Below are positions 1-8,363 of a DNA stretch of 64,000 nt, in pieces. The stretch lies in NCBI GenBank assembly GCA_017395065.1, contig JAFPWH010000051.1, forward strand, positions 62,001 to 126,000, given 5' to 3'. The notes beneath the pieces were generated by a model. The model had not been told where the DNA came from. It was given only the letters and a program-made list of their open reading frames with translations, and did not search any database. Every line of letters begins with the position of its first letter. Positions within the stretch are counted from its first letter, which is position 1. Source of the DNA: Clostridia bacterium. GTDB lineage: Bacteria; Bacillota; Clostridia; Christensenellales; Aristaeellaceae. Position numbers and translations under genes: made by a program.

Positions 1-1619
1 ACAAACAGCATGCCGCTGCGGTACTGGAAGCGGATGCCGTGTGTTTCCGTTTCGCCCTTCTCGGTGACGGCAGCCATGGCCGCGGCGTCCACGTCCCACC
101 ACAGCTTCACAATGTTGGGATTGGATTCCCGCCAAGCCTGCACCAAGGGGAGAAGTTCGTCTTCCTGAAGCCCCATTTCCAATGCGCCCATGGCCTTCAG
201 CGCGCCGACGGAGCCGCCGTAGCCCAGGGCCAGCTCAGCGATCTTTCCCTTCTGCCGCAGATGGCCGTTGATGCCGTGCTTTTCCACCGGCACGTGAAAC
301 ATGGCTGAGGCCGAAGCGCAGTAAATGTCGCCGCCGTTTTTGAATACCTCCGCCCGCCAGTCCTCATGGGCAAGCCAGGCGATAACGCGGGCTTCGATGG
401 CGGAAAAGTCGGCCACGTAGAACAGCTTCCCCTCCGGCGCGATGAAGGCGGTGCGGATCAGCTCCGACAGCACCTCCGGCACGGACCCGTACAGCATTTC
501 GATGACGTCGTAGCCCCCGGCGCGCACCAGTTCACGGGCGGCGTCCAGGTCAGGGAGATGGTTCTGTGGCAGGTTCTGCAATTGAATCAGCCTCCCGGAA
601 AAGCGGCCGGTACGGTTGGCTCCGTAAAACTGAAAGCAGCCCCGCGTCCTGCCGTCGGCGCACATTGCGGCCTGCATGGCCTGATATTTTTTCACGGAGG
701 ATTTCGCCAGCTGCTGTCGAAGAGCAAGCACATCCCCCAGCGGCTTCGGTGCATCCTTCAGCAAAGCGGCCACCTGCTTCTTCCCCAGAGATTCCACCTC
801 TAAACCGTTCTCTGCCAGCCAGCGCTTCATCTGCTGTACGCTGCCGGGATTGTCCAGCTGTGTCAGCTGCTTCATCAGGCTGGTCAGCTCCTCATGGGAC
901 TGGGCGTCCATTCGGATCGCGTTTTCCACCAGCCGCCGATCCACCAGGATCCCCCGGTCATTGATCTCCTGATCCAGGTGATACTGATCCCAGACCTCCT
1001 CTGGTACGGGATAGTTGGCCAGCCGGCGCTGAATCTCCATCTCTGTTTCCACATCGCGTTTGTTATAGGTGATGAATTCCCGCCACCGGTCCGGGGCATG
1101 CTCAGGAAGGTTCCGCGTTCGCTCCCCATTGGACTGTGTCGGCGCGCAGGGGCGGCAGAAATAGCGGATCAGATCCCGGCCCGTATCCAGTTTCTGCTTT
1201 TCCAGCCCCAGCACAGCGCCGACACCGGCAAGGGATAGGGGAAGCCCCAGGTAGGCCGACCAGATCATCGTGCAGCGCCAGGAGGCAGGGTCGAGATAAT
1301 TCCTGACGCTATCTCCGGGAATAGAGTACATGCTGTTGCACAGATCGTAGCCGTTTAACGCCAGCCAGTGGGACAGACAGATGCGCTCAAAGGATGCGTT
1401 GAAAGCGTACTTGATGACGTTTTCGTCCGTCAGCGCCGAGATGATCTCCTCCGGGATCTTTTCTCCGTTGATCATATCAATCACGCGCACCGGCCCATCG
1501 TCCACTGCATAACCGAAGAGCAGGATGTCAAAATCCGGATCCTCGGCGTAGCGGTACACACCCGTACGGTTCAGGTCAGCAGAGGAATAGGTTTCGATAT
1601 CAATGGACAGCGTTTTCAC
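1..1619 (-). CDS. Phage-type family A DNA polymerase (C-terminus off the left edge)
   Basis: Replicative DNA polymerase of the PolA family found in phages and integrative elements. Translating the minus strand from a GTG at 1619 gives an unbroken frame to the window edge, about 540 residues. The AGGGAGGC ribosome site 6 bases upstream supports this start. The N-terminus KTLSIDIETYS carries the DxE metal-binding motif of a 3'-5' exonuclease. Polymerase motif A, DFSAIEARV, lies near residue 403. A motif B-like helix, RQKGKIAELALGYGG, lies near residue 453. Relatives are about 640-650 residues, so roughly 100 residues, including motif C, lie outside the window. It is the last visible gene of a leftward replication module, behind DUF2815 and DUF2800 genes. 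Identification is firm; its role in replicating this element is inferred. Confidence 0.93.
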   Translation of the reverse strand, partial: MKTLSIDIETYSSADLNRTGVYRYAEDPDFDILLFGYAVDDGPVRVIDMINGEKIPEEIISALTDENVIKYAFNASFERICLSHWLALNGYDLCNSMYSIPGDSVRNYLDPASWRCTMIWSAYLGLPLSLAGVGAVLGLEKQKLDTGRDLIRYFCRPCAPTQSNGERTRNLPEHAPDRWREFITYNKRDVETEMEIQRRLANYPVPEEVWDQYHLDQEINDRGILVDRRLVENAIRMDAQSHEELTSLMKQLTQLDNPGSVQQMKRWLAENGLEVESLGKKQVAALLKDAPKPLGDVLALRQQLAKSSVKKYQAMQAAMCADGRTRGCFQFYGANRTGRFSGRLIQLQNLPQNHLPDLDAARELVRAGGYDVIEMLYGSVPEVLSELIRTAFIAPEGKLFYVADFSAIEARVIAWLAHEDWRAEVFKNGGDIYCASASAMFHVPVEKHGINGHLRQKGKIAELALGYGGSVGALKAMGALEMGLQEDELLPLVQAWRESNPNIVKLWWDVDAAAMAAVTEKGETETHGIRFQYRSGMLF

Positions 1620-1676
1620 AATTACGCCTCCCTTCGGAAAAGGGCGGCAGGTTGCCCCGCCGCCCTTGTTGATTCA

Positions 1677-2264
1677 TCAATTGAGGAAGTCCGCGTCGTC
1701 CTCATAGTCCTCATCGGTCTTGAAATCGTCCACCGTGGTCACGTTGCCGCCAAGAGGCTCCCCGTCCGCAACCTTCTGGACGCCATGCAGCGAGCAGGCA
1801 ATTCCCTTATTTCCTTTCTGATTATAGGTATAAAAGCTAACCTTGCACTTCGCATAGCAGCCAGAATAAATCACAGAGCGATCCAGGCATTCCGTGTCAT
1901 CCACGTCGTACAGCTTGGGCTTCTGCTTGTTCTTGGCGTTGATGTAGTAGGCATTGGCATACGCCGGATCATTGGGGCGCTTCTTATCCCCATCATTGAG
2001 GGGGAGATTAATCTCATTCATCGACGGCGTGACGCGTCCATTTCCACGCAACGTATGAGCGCCATTGTCATAAGCCACCTTGATAGCGTTCCGGATCAGA
2101 TTCAAAGTGTACTTGTCATCCTTGGAAATAATGAGGCTGACAGAGTACTGGGGATCCTTACCATCAAACCCACGAGGCTCGAAAAGGTTAGCATAGCTGA
2201 GGCGTGTGCGGCGGCCGGTAACGATCGTAGCGGAATCATTGTTCTTCACATTGGTGTTTGCCAT
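1677..2264 (-). CDS. DUF2815 family phage protein (ssDNA-binding-like)
   Basis: A 195-residue protein recognisable as DUF2815, a family that sits next to phage polA and DUF2800 genes and resembles single-strand DNA-binding proteins. It starts MANTNVKNN and has the family-type stretch RTRLSYANLFEPRGFDGKDP near residues 19-38. The C-terminus is strongly acidic (DDFKTDEDYEDDADFLN), as in SSB tails that recruit partner proteins. It lies between the polymerase (57 bases downstream) and the DUF2800 gene (only 4 bases upstream), so all three are probably co-transcribed. An ssDNA-binding function is inferred from family context and the tail. Confidence 0.88.
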   Translation of the reverse strand: MANTNVKNNDSATIVTGRRTRLSYANLFEPRGFDGKDPQYSVSLIISKDDKYTLNLIRNAIKVAYDNGAHTLRGNGRVTPSMNEINLPLNDGDKKRPNDPAYANAYYINAKNKQKPKLYDVDDTECLDRSVIYSGCYAKCKVSFYTYNQKGNKGIACSLHGVQKVADGEPLGGNVTTVDDFKTDEDYEDDADFLN

Positions 2265-2268
2265 AGTC

Positions 2269-3423
2269 TTATTCTCCTTTTTCGTTTTCGTCGTTGTTGT
2301 CTTCTTCTACGGTAAAATCAGCAAAGGCCAAAGCCGGACGCTTGTCACTCTCCGGCACCAGGGTAGCCTTGCCGCGGGGCTTTTCCACATACTCGCCCAG
2401 CAGCTCGTTGAAACGCTTCCTGCCCAGCAGGGTCGTCATCGCCGTGATGCCCAGCAGCTTCTTCTCATAGGGGTCTTTGCCTGCTTCCGTTACCGCTTTG
2501 GCCACAGCCTTCTCGTCGGTGAAGCGGCGGTTGCTCCGGCCTTCCACCAGCTTGAAGCCGTTCCAGTGCTTTCCGCCGATGGCCGCCTGCAGGGCGTATT
2601 CCTTGATGTCCTCTGCCCAGTTGATCAGCTGATCTGCTTTGCCGAGGATGTCCTCCACTTCCGCGTCCGTCAGGGTCGGCGGCAGATCACAATCGTAGCG
2701 CATCAGGCTGATCTGCTCCTCCGCCCTGGTCCGGCACTCGTGTCGCGCCTTACAGAAACGACAGTGGTCGCCGCTGTGATATTCACCCTTACCTTCGGCG
2801 GCCAGTTCCGCAGCGGGACGCAGAGTTTCCTCCGCCCAGGCCAGCAATTCATTCCGGGTAATCGTCCATTCGGAGATGTTTTCCCGCCGGGGCTGGAAGA
2901 TGATCATCGTGATGGTATCGATCGCGTACAGATCATCCAGCAGATCCAGCGCGCCCAGGGCGTAACAGCAGGTCTGCGGGTTGTGCTCTGCGCTGACCTC
3001 CACCCCGCTGCCGTACTTCAGATCGATGATCGTCATACAGCCATCCGAGATAAGGATCGCATCCGCCGTGCCGAAGCCGCCGTCCACCCAGCGGGAGTAG
3101 TCCACCCGCTGTTCCACCATGACCAGGGGATCGTCGCAGGTTTTCCGTGCCTCCGCCAGCAGCTCCAGAATATAGGCGGCGTAGTCATCGGTGTGTTCCT
3201 CCATCTCCTCATCATAGTACGGAAGGGTATCACGGGGATCAGGCTCCACATCCATACCCAGGGCCTTCCGCAGTTTCCACTCTGCCAGCGTATGGGCGTC
3301 CGTGCCCTGCTCAGCATAGGCGGAGCCTTTGTCCTCATACTGCTCCTGCAGCTTCGCTGAGGGCGGACAGTTGATCCACCGATAGGCGCTGGAGGCGGAG
3401 AGCAATGCGTGCTGTCTGCTCAT
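2269..3423 (-). CDS. DUF2800 protein, Cas4/RecB-like nuclease fold
   Basis: A 384-residue member of the DUF2800 family, related to PD-(D/E)XK nucleases of the RecB/Cas4 group. The N-terminus SASSAYRWINCPPSAKL is typical of the family. A core motif near residues 125-150 contains DAILISDG followed by TIIDLKYG, the D...DxK arrangement of the nuclease. A cysteine cluster further on (HCRFCKARHEC, with another Cys earlier) resembles the iron-sulphur ligands of Cas4-like proteins. The start overlaps the stop of the upstream small gene by 4 bases, indicating translational coupling. A role in processing DNA ends during replication or recombination of the element is inferred. Confidence 0.87.
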   Translation of the reverse strand: MSRQHALLSASSAYRWINCPPSAKLQEQYEDKGSAYAEQGTDAHTLAEWKLRKALGMDVEPDPRDTLPYYDEEMEEHTDDYAAYILELLAEARKTCDDPLVMVEQRVDYSRWVDGGFGTADAILISDGCMTIIDLKYGSGVEVSAEHNPQTCCYALGALDLLDDLYAIDTITMIIFQPRRENISEWTITRNELLAWAEETLRPAAELAAEGKGEYHSGDHCRFCKARHECRTRAEEQISLMRYDCDLPPTLTDAEVEDILGKADQLINWAEDIKEYALQAAIGGKHWNGFKLVEGRSNRRFTDEKAVAKAVTEAGKDPYEKKLLGITAMTTLLGRKRFNELLGEYVEKPRGKATLVPESDKRPALAFADFTVEEDNNDENEKGE

Positions 3424-3749
3424 GCGCCGATTTCCTCCGCTTCCTGCATCATGGCCGGGTATTCCTTCGGATCGATATCCGGCAGGCGTTCCGCGCCATG
3501 CGCCTTCAGCAGGGCCTTGACCTCGTCCTTGTAGCCCCGGCTGGTCTTCTCGCGCAGCATGGCGCGCACCTCCTGAAGGGTGTAGGCCTTTACGGGTTCC
3601 GCTGCCTGTTCGGGCTGCTGCTCTTCGCCCGGCTCCGGCGATGCGTCAGCGGACATCAGCTCGCGGATGCACCGTACCGATTCCTGAATGCCGCGGCTCT
3701 GCTCCATGAGAGCCTTCAGGGCGGCGTCCAGCTCACTCATTCTTGCCAT
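3420..3749 (-). CDS. Small phage-module protein, unknown function
   Basis: A 109-residue protein encoded directly before DUF2800 and overlapping its start by 4 bases. The N-terminal half (residues 1-32) looks alpha-helical, a Pro/Glu/Gln-rich linker follows (about residues 36-52), and the C-terminal 55 residues (TLQEVRAMLREKTSRGYKDE) form a compact charged domain. Proteins of this size and layout are regularly found just upstream of DUF2800 and DUF2815 in clostridial elements; database names for them are inconsistent, so I give none. Membership of the replication operon is well supported by the overlap; the function is unknown. Confidence 0.78.
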   Translation of the reverse strand: MARMSELDAALKALMEQSRGIQESVRCIRELMSADASPEPGEEQQPEQAAEPVKAYTLQEVRAMLREKTSRGYKDEVKALLKAHGAERLPDIDPKEYPAMMQEAEEIGA

Positions 3750-3817
3750 TCTGGCTTCCTCCTGTGTTCGTTTTGTTCATGTTCTCGTTGTTCTGATCAC
3801 GAAGGTTCAGCTTACGC

Positions 3818-4225
3818 TCAGTAGCACTTCACACACACCAGCGGCTTGGGATCATACACGTTGGACCAGCCAACAAGGACCCTGGCCAGCAGACTGCGGA
3901 AGCCCACCTTCACCCGCTCCCACACGTACACCGGATAGACGGCGGCAAAGCCGTTCACCGCGTCCACATCCAGAATGTAGTAGCAGCCCTGGCTCAGGCG
4001 GACCGTCAGGAAGACGTCGCCATCGAAACGCACGGTAAACTCATCGATCATGGGATCGCCATCCTCCATGCGGTGTTCGATGTACTCCGCCATCTCCCGA
4101 ATGATATGATCCGGCAGGAGCTTTTCGCCCTTCCGCTGGTTGACGCGGCCCAGCCGCTTTGCGGCCTTGCGGGTGAATTCCATATGAATGCGCATCGCGC
4201 TGGTGTCGTACTTGCTGCTGAACAT
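3818..4225 (-). CDS. Hypothetical protein, first gene of the replication operon
   Basis: A 135-residue protein starting MFSSKYDTSAMRIHM. I chose the ATG at 4225 because GGAGG lies just upstream; the frame stays open to 4318, but that extension has no ribosome site and an implausible composition. A lysine/arginine-rich stretch around residues 15-30 (FTRKAAKRLGRVNQRKGEK) could bind nucleic acid. The rest (EYIEHRMEDGDPMIDEFTVRF) is a mixed alpha/beta domain I do not recognise. It lies 68 bases upstream of the next small gene and is probably the promoter-proximal gene of the leftward operon. Confidence 0.7.
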   Translation of the reverse strand: MFSSKYDTSAMRIHMEFTRKAAKRLGRVNQRKGEKLLPDHIIREMAEYIEHRMEDGDPMIDEFTVRFDGDVFLTVRLSQGCYYILDVDAVNGFAAVYPVYVWERVKVGFRSLLARVLVGWSNVYDPKPLVCVKCY

Positions 4226-4682
4226 GCTGAACCTCCATTGTCTGGAGCCTTCGCTCCGTCGGTCGGGGAAAGAAAAGAACCGGCGCGCTGTCATACGCTC
4301 CGGTCCGTGATGGCGCACTGGAACAGAGGTATGTCAGCCGCGAAACCATCCTCCGCCGCCCGATAGGCAGACTTCTCCCATGGGAAAAGAGTGGTTCTGG
4401 TTTCGCAGGACATCCGCTGCCGCTCGCGAGCCGACTTTGGAGGTGTCCATGTGCCCAGGGGCTCAGCTGTCCGCGACCCTGGCTGGGCGGCGGTGGGCTG
4501 TGCTCCTGAGCACGTGTATATGATAACCGCCGTCAAGGCAGAAAAAAATCAACTGAAGTTGGCAAGCCGCTCTGGTTTTGACAACTCCAGTTGGTAGATT
4601 TGCGAAAATGCAGGAATACAATAACTTATAGGCGCGCGATACGCATCCCGTGTATATCTACGGGGATTCGTCCCGGACGGAG
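4226..4682. other. Control region upstream of the replication operon
   Basis: A 457-base gap between the leftward replication operon and the leftward XRE gene. A frame of 81 codons (4291-4536, minus) opens here but has a TTG start, no ribosome site and a low-complexity translation, so I do not call it. The notable content is a pair of short palindromes at 4550-4561 and 4582-4593. Confidence 0.5.
4550..4593. promoter_or_regulatory. Twin palindromic operator-like sites CAACTnnAGTTG
   Basis: Two perfect 5+5 palindromes, CAACTGAAGTTG (4550-4561) and CAACTCCAGTTG (4582-4593), have centres 32 bases apart, about three helical turns. Such spacing suits cooperative binding of two repressor dimers on one face of DNA. 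They lie upstream of the leftward replication operon, so one of the two XRE proteins nearby is the likely ligand. Which one cannot be told from sequence. Confidence 0.55.
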
Positions 4683-5048
4683 CTATGACGCCTTGATCTC
4701 TGAAATGAAGTCCAGGGTCGCCTTCATCTGCTTGATGAAGGCGTGATAATCCTTGTGGCTCAGCCTGCTTCGCGCCTCATTGCAGAGTTCGACGCCCTCG
4801 TCCTGATCTGCCACAGTTTCTTCAGGAAGCATTCCTTTCAGGAGTTCCTGAACAGGGCAGTCCAGCGCCAGCGCCAGCTTTAGGAACGAGAACAGCTTTA
4901 GCTCCTTCTGTCCGCTCTCCCAGGAGGCGACCGTGTTTCGTGATACGTCACACTTCTCAGCCAGTTCTTCCTGCGACATATGCCTTACATTTCGCAGGAT
5001 AGAAATCTGCAGGCCGAGCTTCTTCATATCAAACTGGATCTCCGGCAT
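4683..5048 (-). CDS. XRE-family HTH transcriptional regulator
   Basis: A 121-residue DNA-binding protein of the Cro/CI (XRE) family. The helix-turn-helix covers about residues 10-65: LGLQISILRNVRHMSQEELAEK then VSRNTVASWESGQKEL, the classic Q...L...S..T...WE pattern. The C-terminal half is acidic then helical and may dimerise. A strong AGGAGG lies 11 bases upstream of the ATG. It is transcribed away from the second XRE gene at 5246 across a shared 197-base control region, the layout of a lysogeny-type genetic switch. It probably sets expression of the leftward replication arm; that is inference from position. Confidence 0.88.
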   Translation of the reverse strand: MPEIQFDMKKLGLQISILRNVRHMSQEELAEKCDVSRNTVASWESGQKELKLFSFLKLALALDCPVQELLKGMLPEETVADQDEGVELCNEARSRLSHKDYHAFIKQMKATLDFISEIKAS

Positions 5049-5080
5049 TCACACGGTCACCTCCTTTCCATCAATCTTTA

Positions 5081-5210
5081 GGAAGTTTCAAAAAAATTCT
5101 TCCAAAACCCATTGACAATACCGATTTAGGAAGTTATAATGTAGTCACTTCCTACGAGAGCAATTGTACACCACAGCAGGGGGGCAGCACAAGGAAGTTA
5201 GGAAGTTGCC
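5081..5210. promoter_or_regulatory. AGGAAGT operator cluster in the divergent switch region
   Basis: The shared region between the two XRE genes carries repeated AGGAAGT half-sites. An inverted pair TAGGAAGT...ACTTCCTA with a 12-base gap (5127-5154) straddles the -10 box of the rightward promoter. A second inverted pair, GGAAG...CTTCC, spans 5081-5103. Tandem direct copies, AAGGAAGTTAGGAAGTT, sit at 5191-5207 in the leader. Placement over the -10 box implies repression of the rightward operon when bound. Confidence 0.65.
5112..5140 (+). promoter_or_regulatory. Strong sigma-70-type promoter for the rightward arm
   Basis: TTGACA (5112-5117) and TATAAT (5135-5140) are both perfect consensus boxes separated by exactly 17 bases. 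It faces the XRE/ImmA operon that begins at 5246. The operator palindrome at 5127-5154 overlaps the -10 box. Confidence 0.85.
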
Positions 5211-5245
5211 GAAAAATAAATGTCAGAGCAGGAGGAGGCAGCAAT

Positions 5246-5734
5246 ATGGCAGGCAAGGCAATCAAGGAAACGGAAGTCAAGATGGAAAAGCTTCCTGAGA
5301 AAATGAAGCAGGCGCGATTGGCGCTGCAGATGAACCAGACGCAATTGGCCGACAAGGTGGGCGTCACCCAGCGTTCTATCACCGATTACGAGCGCGGCGC
5401 TGCGATCCCCAGGAGCAGTACGATCCGCAAGCTTGCCGCCGCTCTGAACGTGACCTACACCTACCTGACGGATGATCAGTGCGAAGATCCGCATGAAGGC
5501 GCAAACCGGGAAGACATCATCGAAAACGCCCGGAGCAAGTTCGGATCGCGGTACGCCGGTCAGCTCAATAAGATGCTTGACGATTCCGTCGCAAGCTTCG
5601 CGGGCGGCGACGTCCCCGCCGAGGACATGGACCTTTTTATGGAAGCGTTCATGAATGCCATTGCGCTGGGTAAGGAAAGGGCTCGTAAAAAGTTCACGCC
5701 CAAGTCGATCCAGGATCAATGGGAAGACAAGTAA
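5246..5734 (+). CDS. XRE-family HTH repressor
   Basis: A 162-residue regulator with an N-terminal helix-turn-helix at about residues 17-75 (MKQARLALQMNQTQLADKVGV, then TQRSITDYERG), of the CI/ImmR type. The C-terminal 80 residues are helical and probably mediate dimerisation or contact with the protease encoded next. The ribosome site AGGAGGAGG is upstream. It is followed after 27 bases by an ImmA/IrrE-type protease gene; this repressor-protease pairing is known from ICEBs1, where the protease cleaves the repressor on DNA damage to induce the element. It probably binds the AGGAAGT sites upstream and controls its own promoter; that is inference. Confidence 0.9.
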   Translation: MAGKAIKETEVKMEKLPEKMKQARLALQMNQTQLADKVGVTQRSITDYERGAAIPRSSTIRKLAAALNVTYTYLTDDQCEDPHEGANREDIIENARSKFGSRYAGQLNKMLDDSVASFAGGDVPAEDMDLFMEAFMNAIALGKERARKKFTPKSIQDQWEDK

Positions 5735-5761
5735 ACCTTCTCATTCATCGGAGGTACGACA

Positions 5762-6295
5762 ATGCGGATTGATTATGAAATGATTCACAAGATCGCGGAG
5801 GAAGCACGGAAAGAGGAAGAAGACATTGACCGCCTGATTCGCTATCGGGAAATCGAGCTGTACTATGCCCATATGGGAAGGCACCCCAAATCCTGCAAGG
5901 GCTTTTGCGTCATCACGAGCAGAATACCCGTGATCGGCATCAATAATGATTTCCCCCGCCGGGTGCAGCGGCTGGTAAAGTCACACGAAGTGGGCCACGT
6001 TATGGTTCCTTCCGAAGTGAAGGGGCTTCGTAAATACCACGATTTTGATGTATACGGCAACTACGAAAACGACCGTGACGAGCTGAACGCCAATATCTGG
6101 AGCGCTGAGTATCAACTGAGTGACGACGATGTAATGGACGTGCTGAAGGGTGAGTACGGCTTCTTTGAGGCCGCGAGGCAGCTTCGCGTCGCACCTGAGC
6201 TCCTCGACTTCAAATTCCGCAGCATGAAGGCGCGCGGTTTCCTCTTGAGCAGTCCGATTTACGCTACCAAGAACTATATGGATAAGTCCCTCTGA
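5762..6295 (+). CDS. ImmA/IrrE-family metallopeptidase
   Basis: A 177-residue zinc metalloprotease-like protein. The active-site motif HEVGH is at residues 75-79, and a downstream DELNANIWSAEYQLSDD segment (about 106-122) supplies the glutamate and helix typical of ImmA/IrrE proteins. In characterised elements such as ICEBs1 and phage phi105, ImmA cleaves the partner XRE repressor and starts excision. The gene follows its likely substrate in the same operon with a GGAGG ribosome site. All zinc ligands expected of an active enzyme seem present. The substrate assignment is inferred from adjacency. Confidence 0.9.
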   Translation: MRIDYEMIHKIAEEARKEEEDIDRLIRYREIELYYAHMGRHPKSCKGFCVITSRIPVIGINNDFPRRVQRLVKSHEVGHVMVPSEVKGLRKYHDFDVYGNYENDRDELNANIWSAEYQLSDDDVMDVLKGEYGFFEAARQLRVAPELLDFKFRSMKARGFLLSSPIYATKNYMDKSL

Positions 6296-6401
6296 TCATT
6301 CCCTTCATAACATGCGACCAGAATCCCGTTGAAAAACGATATTTCAACAGGCGTATTTCGTGCACCCTTTTACAGGCGACCAGGCATCGGGAGGTGAGCA
6401 C

Positions 6402-7805
6402 ATGCCGGAAGACCATGTCTACATCGCGATCGATATGAAGAGCTTCTACGCCTCTGTCGAGTGTGTGTACCGGGAGCTGGATCCGCTGAAGGCGCACCTT
6501 CTGGTGGCCGACCCGTCCAGATCCGATCAGACGATCTGCCTGGCAGTCTCCCCCGCGCTGAAAGCCAAGGGTGTGCCGGGCAGACCCAGGCTGTTCGAGG
6601 CCAAGCAGGCCATCCGGGATTGGGAGCTGCAGCATCACGAAAAGCTTTCTTATCTTATCGCGGTGCCGCGCATGGCGGAGTACGAACGGGTATCGGCCCA
6701 GATTTACTCCATCTTTCTCCGCTATGCCGCGCCGGAGGACATTCACGTGTACTCCATCGACGAGAGCTTTATCGACTGCACCCCCTACCTTCATTTATAT
6801 CGGAAGGCCGCCATACGGCAGGGGATCGAACCGGCGCGCCTCATGGCCATCACCATGATCCGGGCTGTGCTGAAGGAAACCGGCATCACTGCCACCGTTG
6901 GCATCGGTACCAATCTCTACCTGGCCAAGGTGGCCATGGACATCGTCGCAAAAAAGGCGCAGCCAGACAAGGACGGCGTCCGCATCGCGGAGCTGAACGA
7001 GGACAGCTACAAATTCCTGCTTTGGGATCACCAGCCTCTGACCGATTTCTGGCAGATTGGTCCGGGCAAAGCCCGCCGACTGATGAAAGGATGCATGTTC
7101 ACCATGGGCGATGTGGCAGCCCGGTCGCAGTACGACGAGGAGTGGTTCTACAAGACTTTCGGGATCGATGGCGAGATCCTGATCGACCACGCCTGGGGTG
7201 TCGAGCCGGTGACCATGCGGGATATCAAGGGCTACCACACGGACAGCCACAGCCTGTCCAATGGGCAGGTGCTGCCCAGACCCTATGTGTATGGCGAGGC
7301 GCGGAATGTATTTCTGGAAATGATCGACGTCCTCTGCGCCGATATGTATCAGAAGCGCTTACTTGCGCCGGTGTTCACCTGGTGGGTAAGCTATGATTAC
7401 AAGAGTCTGGAAAAGGTTCCCGGCTATGAAGGTCCTGTCTCTGTCGATTTTTACGGGCGGCTGCATCCGGCGCACAGTGGCGGTACCGCGAACCTGGTCG
7501 TTCCCACCGGCAGCCCCTCCGCCATCAGCGCAGCGCTGGCCATGCAGTTCGATGAAAAAACGGATCACCGGCTGTTATACCGGCGGCTGGGTGTCTGTGC
7601 CTGCAACGTCATTCCGGACAGCGGAATGGTGCAGATCGACTTCTTTACAGATTACGCGGCGCTGGAACGGGAAAAGCGAATCCAGGGCGCCATGCTGACT
7701 GTGCGGGCCCGATATGGCGCAAACGCCATATTTACGGGGAAGAACCTGCAAAATGGCGCGACATCACTGGAGCGGAATCAGCAGATCGGCGGCCACCGGG
7801 CATAG
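6402..7805 (+). CDS. Y-family (UmuC/UvrX-like) translesion DNA polymerase
   Basis: A 467-residue error-prone polymerase of the ImpB/MucB/SamB family. I start it at the ATG at 6402 (MPEDHVYIAIDMKSFYASVE) because GGGAGGTGAGCAC lies directly upstream; the frame opens at 6360 without a ribosome site. Catalytic carboxylates are visible in AIDMKSFYASVE (Asp near residue 11) and in VYSIDESFID (Asp-Glu pair). The fingers region includes VGIGTNLYLAKVAMD and a helix-hairpin segment FWQIGPGKARRL. Such genes on mobile elements provide damage tolerance. It is followed by a YolD-like gene, the usual partner of UvrX in Bacillota. Confidence 0.93.
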   Translation: MPEDHVYIAIDMKSFYASVECVYRELDPLKAHLLVADPSRSDQTICLAVSPALKAKGVPGRPRLFEAKQAIRDWELQHHEKLSYLIAVPRMAEYERVSAQIYSIFLRYAAPEDIHVYSIDESFIDCTPYLHLYRKAAIRQGIEPARLMAITMIRAVLKETGITATVGIGTNLYLAKVAMDIVAKKAQPDKDGVRIAELNEDSYKFLLWDHQPLTDFWQIGPGKARRLMKGCMFTMGDVAARSQYDEEWFYKTFGIDGEILIDHAWGVEPVTMRDIKGYHTDSHSLSNGQVLPRPYVYGEARNVFLEMIDVLCADMYQKRLLAPVFTWWVSYDYKSLEKVPGYEGPVSVDFYGRLHPAHSGGTANLVVPTGSPSAISAALAMQFDEKTDHRLLYRRLGVCACNVIPDSGMVQIDFFTDYAALEREKRIQGAMLTVRARYGANAIFTGKNLQNGATSLERNQQIGGHRA

Positions 7806-7832
7806 CCTGCTTCGCCGGGAAAGGGGTTTAGG

Positions 7833-8363
7833 ATGGTCGGATATATGACAATGCCCGCGGATTTCCGATACGCAGGCGTTTATGCCAAGGGACAACCGCA
7901 GCACAGAGCGTTCGACGCTTTCCGTTTGAAGCATCCGGCGATGGATCCCGGAAAGCGCGCAAAGATCTTCGCTCCTTTCGACGCCCTGAAAGGCTTCAGC
8001 GACGCGGTGGCTGCCAAGGAAACGCTGTATGAGAACCGAAAAGAATTAGACGACGACACAAAGGAAGATATCGACCGCAAGCTCGGCATCCTGCACAGGC
8101 TGACCATCAACGGCAGAGCTGCCCGGGAAAACAGGCCAGTCATCACCGTCACATTCTTTGTACCCTGTGACGATCCTGACAACACCGCATACGGCAGCCG
8201 CGGGCAGTACCTCACGCTGACCGGGACCTGCGTCAGAGTCGGGATGCACACACTGTACCTTGAAAATCGAGGCATCCAATTTCGGGACATCGCGGCGATC
8301 AAGGGGAAAATGCTCCCTGAGCTTTGGGCGGAAGATCCCAATTGGGAGGATGAAACGTTGTGA
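7833..8363 (+). CDS. YolD-like protein
   Basis: A 176-residue protein with the YolD-like signature HPAMDPGKRAKIFAPFDALKG (about residues 34-54), a family encoded beside UvrX-type polymerases and proposed to be functionally analogous to UmuD. A second segment, YLTLTGTCVRVGMHTLYLENRGIQF, resembles the small beta-sheet domain of the family. The start has an AAAGGGG ribosome site and lies 27 bases after the polymerase stop. Its last codons overlap the GTG start of the next gene, so the two are translationally coupled. Confidence 0.85.
   Translation: MVGYMTMPADFRYAGVYAKGQPQHRAFDAFRLKHPAMDPGKRAKIFAPFDALKGFSDAVAAKETLYENRKELDDDTKEDIDRKLGILHRLTINGRAARENRPVITVTFFVPCDDPDNTAYGSRGQYLTLTGTCVRVGMHTLYLENRGIQFRDIAAIKGKMLPELWAEDPNWEDETL

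Noticed and set aside
1368-3360. Rightward ORFs opposite DUF2815 and DUF2800
   Set aside because: No ribosome sites; the leftward proteins match known families and overlap in operon fashion.
4291-4536. 81-codon leftward ORF
   Set aside because: TTG start, no ribosome site, low-complexity translation; the stretch is better explained as a control region.
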